Shown here: positions 30,214 to 34,740 of the stretch, piece after piece
Layout of the letters: each line of letters opens with the position of its first letter
Position numbering within the stretch: position 1 is the first letter of the stretch
Source: JBBFMJ01 sp037441225
Lineage (GTDB): Bacteria > Acidobacteriota > Thermoanaerobaculia > UBA2201
Length of the DNA: 34,740 bases
Direction: 5' to 3'
NCBI GenBank assembly: GCA_037441225.1
Contig: JBBISU010000030.1
Span: forward strand, 1 to 34,740
Position numbers and translations under genes: made by a program
Notes under the pieces: model-generated
What the model was told of the DNA's origin: nothing
The model's database searches: none
Seen by the model: only the letters and a program-made list of their open reading frames with translations

Positions 30214-31403
30214 ATCTTCCTGACTTTTATTTTTAGAGGTTTTTTCCCAGAAGTTTCAAGGACTTCAAACTCATAGCCAGAGAATTCCAATTTATCTCCT
30301 TTTTTTGCCATCCTGTTTAAGTTATAAAAAACAAAACCGCCAAGGGTCTTAAATTCCTTTTTTTTAGGAAAATCAATGGGTAAAAAGTTTCCCAAATCAT
30401 TTATTGAAATCTCTGCTTTAAATATATACTCCCCACCACCTAATCTTACTACCTGCTCTTCTTTTTTATCATATTCATCTTCAATTTCCCCAACAATTTC
30501 TTCTATTATATCTTCCATTGTTACAATACCAATAAAACTCCCATATTCATCTACCACACATGCCAAATGCAACTTCTTTTTTTTCATTTCTTCAAGGACA
30601 ACAATTGCTTTTAAATTTTCAAAAACAAATAAGGGCGGCTTTAATATCTCTTTTAATGTCTTAAATTCCTTAAAAAGTTCCTTTGCATGTAATATCCCAA
30701 TTATATTATCTTCGTTTCCTTCATAGATAGGCATCCTTGAAAAGCCCTTTTCCATAAATATTTTAAGCAAAATATCTTTCTTTGTATCAATGGAAGCATA
30801 ACAAACATTTGTTCTTGGAATCATTATATCAGAAACTTTTAGGTCCTTTAAAGTCAAAACTGAAAGTATTATTTTATCTGCCTTGTTTTTTAAATATCCT
30901 TTTTGGGAAGAGAGGTAAATGGCATAAAATAAATCCCTTTCTTTAAAACCAATATCGCCCTTCTTTGAAATTATTTTTGTAAGAGAATAAAAAATAAAAG
31001 TAAAAGGATAAAATAAAAGATAAAATATTCTAATAAATGGCATTACAATTATACTTATTTTCTCATTATATCTTCTTGCAATTGATTTTGGAAAAATCTC
31101 TCCAAAGGTAATGATAATGAAAGTCATTATACCAGCAACAAGGGCAATCCCAATGTTTCCAAAGTGTTTTTTTGCTAAAATTGTAGCAAGGGAAGCAGAA
31201 AAAATGTTAACCAGATTGTTCCCAATCAATATCGCTATTAGGATTTTTATAGGGTTATTCATCCATAATATTAATGATTTATTTGATTTTTCAATTAAAT
31301 GTTGTAAAGAGGTAGGAGAAAGAGAAGTAAGGGCTGTCTCAGAGGCAGAAAAAAGGGCTGATAAAAATATAAAAATAAATAAAAGGGCTTCCCCTAATCC
31401 CAT
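30210..31403 (-). CDS. CNNM/HlyC-CorC family membrane protein
   Basis: A 397-residue protein with an N-terminal DUF21 membrane domain (FSASETALTSLSP at about 18-30, then three further spans to about residue 145), a CBS-domain pair (VSDIMIPRTNV to about 300) and a C-terminal CorC_HlyC domain. The CBS hallmark CVVDEYGSFIGIVTMEDIIEEIVGEI is complete. Members are linked to Mg/Co efflux or Na-driven Mg transport. An optimal-looking promoter (TTGCAA-17-TATACA) ends six bases before the ATG, again leaderless. Divergent to the ECF sigma gene. Confidence 0.9.
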   Translation of the reverse strand: MGLGEALLFIFIFLSALFSASETALTSLSPTSLQHLIEKSNKSLILWMNNPIKILIAILIGNNLVNIFSASLATILAKKHFGNIGIALVAGIMTFIIITFGEIFPKSIARRYNEKISIIVMPFIRIFYLLFYPFTFIFYSLTKIISKKGDIGFKERDLFYAIYLSSQKGYLKNKADKIILSVLTLKDLKVSDIMIPRTNVCYASIDTKKDILLKIFMEKGFSRMPIYEGNEDNIIGILHAKELFKEFKTLKEILKPPLFVFENLKAIVVLEEMKKKKLHLACVVDEYGSFIGIVTMEDIIEEIVGEIEDEYDKKEEQVVRLGGGEYIFKAEISINDLGNFLPIDFPKKKEFKTLGGFVFYNLNRMAKKGDKLEFSGYEFEVLETSGKKPLKIKVRKI

Positions 31404-31409
31404 ATTTTA

Positions 31410-31438
31410 TGTATACTATATTTTTGAAAACTTTGCAA
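31410..31438 (-). promoter_or_regulatory. Promoter of the CorC-type gene, overlapping the sigma-factor upstream region
   Basis: Minus strand TTGCAA (31433-31438), 17-bp spacer, TATACA (31410-31415), six bases to ATG 31403. On the plus strand TATACT (31412-31417) could be the -10 of the sigma-factor gene, and the AAGGTGG before its ATG overlaps the minus -35. The two promoters occupy the same DNA. Confidence 0.5.
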
Positions 31439-31453
31439 GGTGGAATTCGTATA

Positions 31454-32002
31454 ATGCTTGATGGTGAAAGATGTGACGAAGAATTGCTTCAAGCAAGTGC
31501 AAAAGATGAAGGAGCTTTTTCAATCCTTTTGGAAAAGTGGTGGAATAAAATTTTTTCCTTCATATTATTTAAAATTAAAAACTATGAAGAAGCAAAGGAA
31601 CTCACACAGGAGGTATTTTTGAAAATTTATTTAAATATTGAAAATTTTGATCCTTCTTATAAATTTTCCACTTGGGCATTTAAAATTGCACAAAATTTAA
31701 GTATTGATTATTTGAGAAAAAAACATTTTTTATCAACAGAACTTTCAGAAAAAAGTGCAATCACTTCAAATACACCACTCCATAATTTAATAAAAATGGA
31801 AGAGGAAAAAAAAATATGGGAAGCAGTTGAAAAACTACCAGAAGAATACAAAGAAGTTATAATTTTAAGGCATTTGCAAGAGCTTTCTTATGATGAAATT
31901 TCTAAGATTTTAAATTTAAAGTTAGGAACTGTAAAGAATAGAATATTTAAAGCAAGGCAGGAACTTGCAAACTTATTGGAGGAAGAAAATGAAAAAATGT
32001 GA
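31454..32002 (+). CDS. ECF-type RNA polymerase sigma factor (RpoE-like)
   Basis: A 182-residue sigma factor of region 2 plus region 4 only. Region 2 spans the DEGAFSILLEKWWNKIFSFILFKI to FDPSYKFSTWAFKIAQNLSIDYLRKKH stretch; region 4 has LPEEYKEVIILRHLQELSYDEISKILNLKLGTVKNRIFKARQEL, a typical helix-turn-helix. I choose ATG 31454, since sigma region 2 begins right there and AAGGTGG precedes it by nine bases; an ATG at 31409 would add 15 residues overlapping the divergent promoter. Its anti-sigma gene overlaps its end. Confidence 0.9.
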   Translation: MLDGERCDEELLQASAKDEGAFSILLEKWWNKIFSFILFKIKNYEEAKELTQEVFLKIYLNIENFDPSYKFSTWAFKIAQNLSIDYLRKKHFLSTELSEKSAITSNTPLHNLIKMEEEKKIWEAVEKLPEEYKEVIILRHLQELSYDEISKILNLKLGTVKNRIFKARQELANLLEEENEKM

Positions 32003-32426
32003 AGAATTGCTTTTAGATTTTGGAATTGATTTTATTGAAGGAAAGCCAATCCCAGAAGATGCAAAATTACATTTTAGCAGTTGCCAATATTGTATTGAAG
32101 AAATAAAAAAGCAGGAAAAGATTTCCAATTTATTTGAAAAAATTTATATAAAAGAAGAAGTTCCAAAATTTGAATTGCCTCCTGTATTAAGAAAAAAAGA
32201 TAAAATCCAGTTTTTACTTTTATCAATAACTTTTTTCTTATTTTTCCTTTTCTTTCATTCAATATTAAATTTTGAATTTTTAAGGCCTTATTTATCAATT
32301 TTTTCAAATTTAAAAGCACTATCTTTCATAAAATTAAATTTAAAGGAATTTTTTATAATAATTATTTTAATTTCTTTAATTTTTGCATCCTTTTATCAAA
32401 TTAAAAGATTATTAAAGAAAATATGA
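31989..32426 (+). CDS. Zinc-type anti-sigma factor with two membrane spans
   Basis: A 145-residue protein. The cytoplasmic N-terminus has the zf-HC2/ZAS pattern H28-x3-C32-x2-C35 that clamps ECF sigma factors, with C4 as a possible extra ligand. Two hydrophobic spans follow (about residues 74-95 and 115-135). It starts behind GGAGG inside the sigma gene (14-nt overlap); a TTG eight codons upstream is not needed. Its stop overlaps the next start (ATGA). Confidence 0.82.
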   Translation: MKKCEELLLDFGIDFIEGKPIPEDAKLHFSSCQYCIEEIKKQEKISNLFEKIYIKEEVPKFELPPVLRKKDKIQFLLLSITFFLFFLFFHSILNFEFLRPYLSIFSNLKALSFIKLNLKEFFIIIILISLIFASFYQIKRLLKKI

Positions 32427-33208
32427 AAAAGATATTTCTTACCCTAATTTTTTTTTCCTCCCTTTCCTTTTCACAAAATAAAACAATTTCTGCTTTTCAG
32501 CCAATAGAAATAAAAGAACCAGTAGAAGGGGATGTGAGTGCTTATTTTACCCATATTTCAATTGAAAATAAGGTAGATGGAACTGTCTTTGTAATAGGAG
32601 GGACCTGTCATTTAAAAGAAAATGCTGAAGTAAAAAACCTTACAATAATTTTTGGAAATTTAAAAATGGAAAAAGGAGCAAAAATCTTAGAAAATAAAGT
32701 TATAATAGCACCAGTGGAAGAAAAAACCACCAAAATCCAAAATAAAATAAGTTTATCCCTTTTCTGGCTTTTTTTTGCCTTCTTTTTTACCTTTTTATTT
32801 CCATCTCAAATTTCTTCCTCAATTTTTACTTTCAAAAAAAAATATAAAGAGTGTTTTCTCATTGGATTTCTTTCTTTGATAATTTTTTTTCTGCTATTTT
32901 CTCTTTTTTTTATGTTCACCTCTTTATATGTTGGATGGCCTTTACTTGTTGCCCTTATTGGTTTTTTCTTTTTTGCAAAGGCATATGGAGTTGTTGTTTT
33001 ATTCTGGACATTGGGAAGCAAGATTTCAAAAAAATTAAATAAGGCACAAGTTTTATTCCTTGGTTGGTTAATTCTTTCGCTTATAAGATTCATTCCATAT
33101 CTTGGATCTTTCATCTGGACTATATTGACATTTTTATCAATAGGGATTGTAATTGTAGAAATAAGCTTTAAATACAAGTCATTAAAAATTTTCCAAAATA
33201 GTTTTTAA
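32423..33208 (+). CDS. Polymer-forming (bactofilin-like) domain fused to membrane segments
   Basis: A 261-residue protein. A signal peptide (1-17) leads into a short right-handed beta-helix-like repeat (about 35-95: VEGDVSAYFTHISIENKVDGTVFVIGGTCHLKENAEVKNLTI), as in bactofilins. Then come four to five membrane spans (about 110-255). Proteins of this make-up are common beside ECF sigma/anti-sigma pairs and may sense or brace the envelope. Its ATG shares bases with the preceding stop, and its stop overlaps the next ATG (TAATG). Confidence 0.7.
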   Translation: MKKIFLTLIFFSSLSFSQNKTISAFQPIEIKEPVEGDVSAYFTHISIENKVDGTVFVIGGTCHLKENAEVKNLTIIFGNLKMEKGAKILENKVIIAPVEEKTTKIQNKISLSLFWLFFAFFFTFLFPSQISSSIFTFKKKYKECFLIGFLSLIIFFLLFSLFFMFTSLYVGWPLLVALIGFFFFAKAYGVVVLFWTLGSKISKKLNKAQVLFLGWLILSLIRFIPYLGSFIWTILTFLSIGIVIVEISFKYKSLKIFQNSF

Positions 33209-34416
33209 TGGAATTAATAATTTTTATTTGTTTAATTTTAATAGTTTCATATTTTTTTGATTTAATCTCAATCCACATTAAAATACCCTCTGTTTTTCTT
33301 TTAATACTATTGGGTTTGATTTTGAGATTATTTTTGGAATACCACAAATTTTCTTTTATTAATTCAAATCAAGGAATTGTTATACTTGGAACTCTTGGTT
33401 TAATCTTAATTGTACAGGAGGCAGCCCTTGAAATAGAATTTAAAAAAGAAAAAATAAAAACAATTTTAAAGGCATTTTTTTCTGCCTTATTTCAGTTGGG
33501 TATTCAAGTTTTTATTTTCAGTTCCTTTTTTCTTTTCTTATTCAAATATGATCTCAAGACATCCTTACTAAATGCCATTCCAATTTCAGTTATAAGCAGT
33601 GCCGTTGCAATATCTTCTGTCAAAAATTTTAGAGAATTTGAAAAAGAATTTATAGTTTATGAAAGTGCTTTTTCTGATATTCTTGGAATTTTATTATTTG
33701 ATTTTGTCTATTTTAATGAAAATTTTAATTTAAATATAATTAAAGATATTTTTTTAAATGTTTTAATTGTCTTTGTTTTTTCTTTATTTGCAATTTTGAT
33801 ACTTTTACACCTTTTAAATAAGATAATTCACCCTGTAAAATTTATTCCAATAATTTTAATAATGGTTTCCTTTTATGCCCTTGCAAAACTATACCATTAT
33901 CCTTCCCTGTTGTTCATATTATTTTTTGGTTTTTCCCTCTCAAACATAAACAAAATTATTCCAGAAAAATTAAAAACAAAAATAAATCTGGAAAATTTAA
34001 ATCTTGAAGTTCAAAAATATAAAACAATTTCTTTTGAAATGACTTATCTTATAAGGTCATTATTCTTTATCTTATTTGGGTTTTCTTTTAAAATCTTAGA
34101 AATTTTTAATATTAAAGGTTTTTCAATTTCTGTTTTAATAATCTTAATCATATATTCAACAAGATATATAATTTTATTTGTTTTAAAAATGGCAAGAGAA
34201 AAAACATTATTTATGGCACCAAGGGGATTGATTACAATAATTTTATTTCTTTCTTTAGATGAAAAATTCAAAATAACATTTATTAATAAAACAATCATTT
34301 TGCAACTAATAATAATTTCAATTTTTTTAACTTTAATTGAAACATTTAAAAAAGAAAATCCTATAAACCCAAAAAATGCAGTTGAAAATGATATAGTTCA
34401 AAAAGTCAAATCCTAA
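33208..34416 (+). CDS. Cation/proton antiporter (CPA family)
   Basis: A 402-residue inner-membrane protein with eleven or twelve hydrophobic spans. Features of CPA-type Na+/H+ or K+/H+ antiporters are the first-span IKIPSVFLLILLGLILR, the SVISSAVAISSVKNF turn in the crossover helix, YESAFSDILGILLFDF with the ion-binding acidic residues, and ARE-K-APRGLITIILF near the end. The family's C-terminal regulatory domain is missing. It is the last gene of the sigma-factor operon. Confidence 0.83.
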   Translation: MELIIFICLILIVSYFFDLISIHIKIPSVFLLILLGLILRLFLEYHKFSFINSNQGIVILGTLGLILIVQEAALEIEFKKEKIKTILKAFFSALFQLGIQVFIFSSFFLFLFKYDLKTSLLNAIPISVISSAVAISSVKNFREFEKEFIVYESAFSDILGILLFDFVYFNENFNLNIIKDIFLNVLIVFVFSLFAILILLHLLNKIIHPVKFIPIILIMVSFYALAKLYHYPSLLFILFFGFSLSNINKIIPEKLKTKINLENLNLEVQKYKTISFEMTYLIRSLFFILFGFSFKILEIFNIKGFSISVLIILIIYSTRYIILFVLKMAREKTLFMAPRGLITIILFLSLDEKFKITFINKTIILQLIIISIFLTLIETFKKENPINPKNAVENDIVQKVKS

Positions 34417-34740
34417 AAGGTTTTGCTAATTTATAGGTTTTAAATTATCAAGTGGCTACTATATTTCCCCATTGCCTCCTTTTTTATCTTTTATCTTTAT
34501 CCAATTGCATTGCATTTGTGTAAACCCTCAAAAAAATATTGTTCTATCTTGCTAAATAAGTGTTTTATTTTTGCTATTACCCTCCTTCTTTTCCCATACA
34601 ACCTTAACATTTTTATCCTGCCACTCCTACCTAAAATACCGGGAATTGTAAAATATTTATATCTTATTGTTTGTACTTTGCTCCCCTTTCCTGGCAGTAG
34701 AATAAATGTTGTGTCTAGTATCATTAATTTATTGGAGTAT
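34417..34740. other. Window end: no gene except a transposase remnant
   Basis: About 320 bp after the antiporter. No clear terminator hairpin is visible after its stop. Only a 75-codon minus-strand frame (34497-34724) looks coding, and it resembles the C-terminus of a transposase. Confidence 0.5.
34497..34724 (-). pseudogene. Transposase C-terminal remnant
   Basis: A 75-residue frame. The segment QTIRYKYFTIPGILGRSGRIKMLRLY resembles the C-terminal T[IL]RY[KR]YF.I.G...R.GR...L region of DDE transposases of the IS4/IS1380 sort, and KRRRVIAKIKHLFSKIEQYF fits the terminal helix. A stop codon lies just upstream of its ATG, and the catalytic core is not present in this window, so it is probably a truncated or decayed copy. 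The N-terminal MILDTTFILLPGKGS may be what is left after an internal deletion. Confidence 0.4.

Noticed and set aside
31409..31453. Upstream ATG for the ECF sigma factor
   Set aside because: It lies in the divergent promoter and adds 15 residues outside sigma region 2; AAGGTGG supports ATG 31454.

Overview
The window is a strongly AT-rich bacterial segment with densely packed genes. Lipoprotein signals, a TolC-type outer-membrane channel, an RND efflux pump and a BamA-like C-terminal barrel point to a diderm (Gram-negative-type) envelope. There is no rRNA or tRNA gene and no phylogenetic marker that I can place by eye, so I leave the taxon open. A run of 100 Ns shows the piece is a scaffold, probably from a metagenome or draft genome. 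Lys/Glu-rich proteins and 1-50 nt gene overlaps would suit a streamlined or thermophilic organism, but that is only an impression.

Layout, left to right. (1) 1-760: a CRP-like palindrome in front of a nucleotidyltransferase gene and an overlapping small partner gene, which resembles an MNT/AbiEii-like pair. (2) 1108-4839, minus strand: mtnA-tsaD-lepA, an overlapping housekeeping operon. (3) 4849-5058: a 55-bp exact duplication around the N gap, almost certainly an assembly artefact. (4) 5203-13089: a heavy-metal (probably Cu/Ag) region. It holds a small Cys-rich exported protein, a CusC/TolC-like channel, a CusB-like adaptor with two metal-binding modules, a CusA-like pump, an ArsR-family regulator, two more small exported Cys/His/Met-rich proteins and a hemerythrin-like protein. 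(5) 13305-19035: dprA, divergent from an envelope operon of a TPR lipoprotein, a CsgG-like protein, a metalloprotease/propeller/barrel fusion and an MBL-fold hydrolase, possibly ending in a 40-residue membrane peptide. (6) 19036-19552: non-coding DNA with interspersed hairpin repeats and a MITE-like inverted-repeat element. (7) 19553-25222, minus strand: six overlapping or abutting genes reading two ATP-grasp ligases, a GNAT acetyltransferase, a lysine 2,3-aminomutase-type radical SAM enzyme, a mini heavy-metal-associated domain protein and argS. This is the best candidate for an undescribed pathway. (8) 25271-31403: an orphan FtsX/LolC-type permease, an unknown exported protein, a divergent PdxJ-like protein lacking the catalytic residues, an ABC exporter pair, a DciA/DUF721-like gene and a CNNM/CorC-type membrane protein. 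(9) 31454-34416: an ECF sigma factor, its zinc-type anti-sigma factor, a bactofilin-like membrane protein and a CPA-type cation/proton antiporter, all overlapping. (10) 34497-34724: a probable transposase remnant.

Two regulatory themes recur. First-in-operon genes often have an extended -10 (TGnTATAAT-like) only 5-8 nt before the start codon, implying leaderless mRNAs, and several such promoters sit back to back between divergent genes. Genes inside operons instead use AGGAGG-type ribosome-binding sites or stop/start overlaps. In the metal operon a 12-bp inverted repeat can hide the channel gene's ribosome-binding site and start codon, and its 5' arm begins exactly at the stop codon of the upstream Cys-rich gene.
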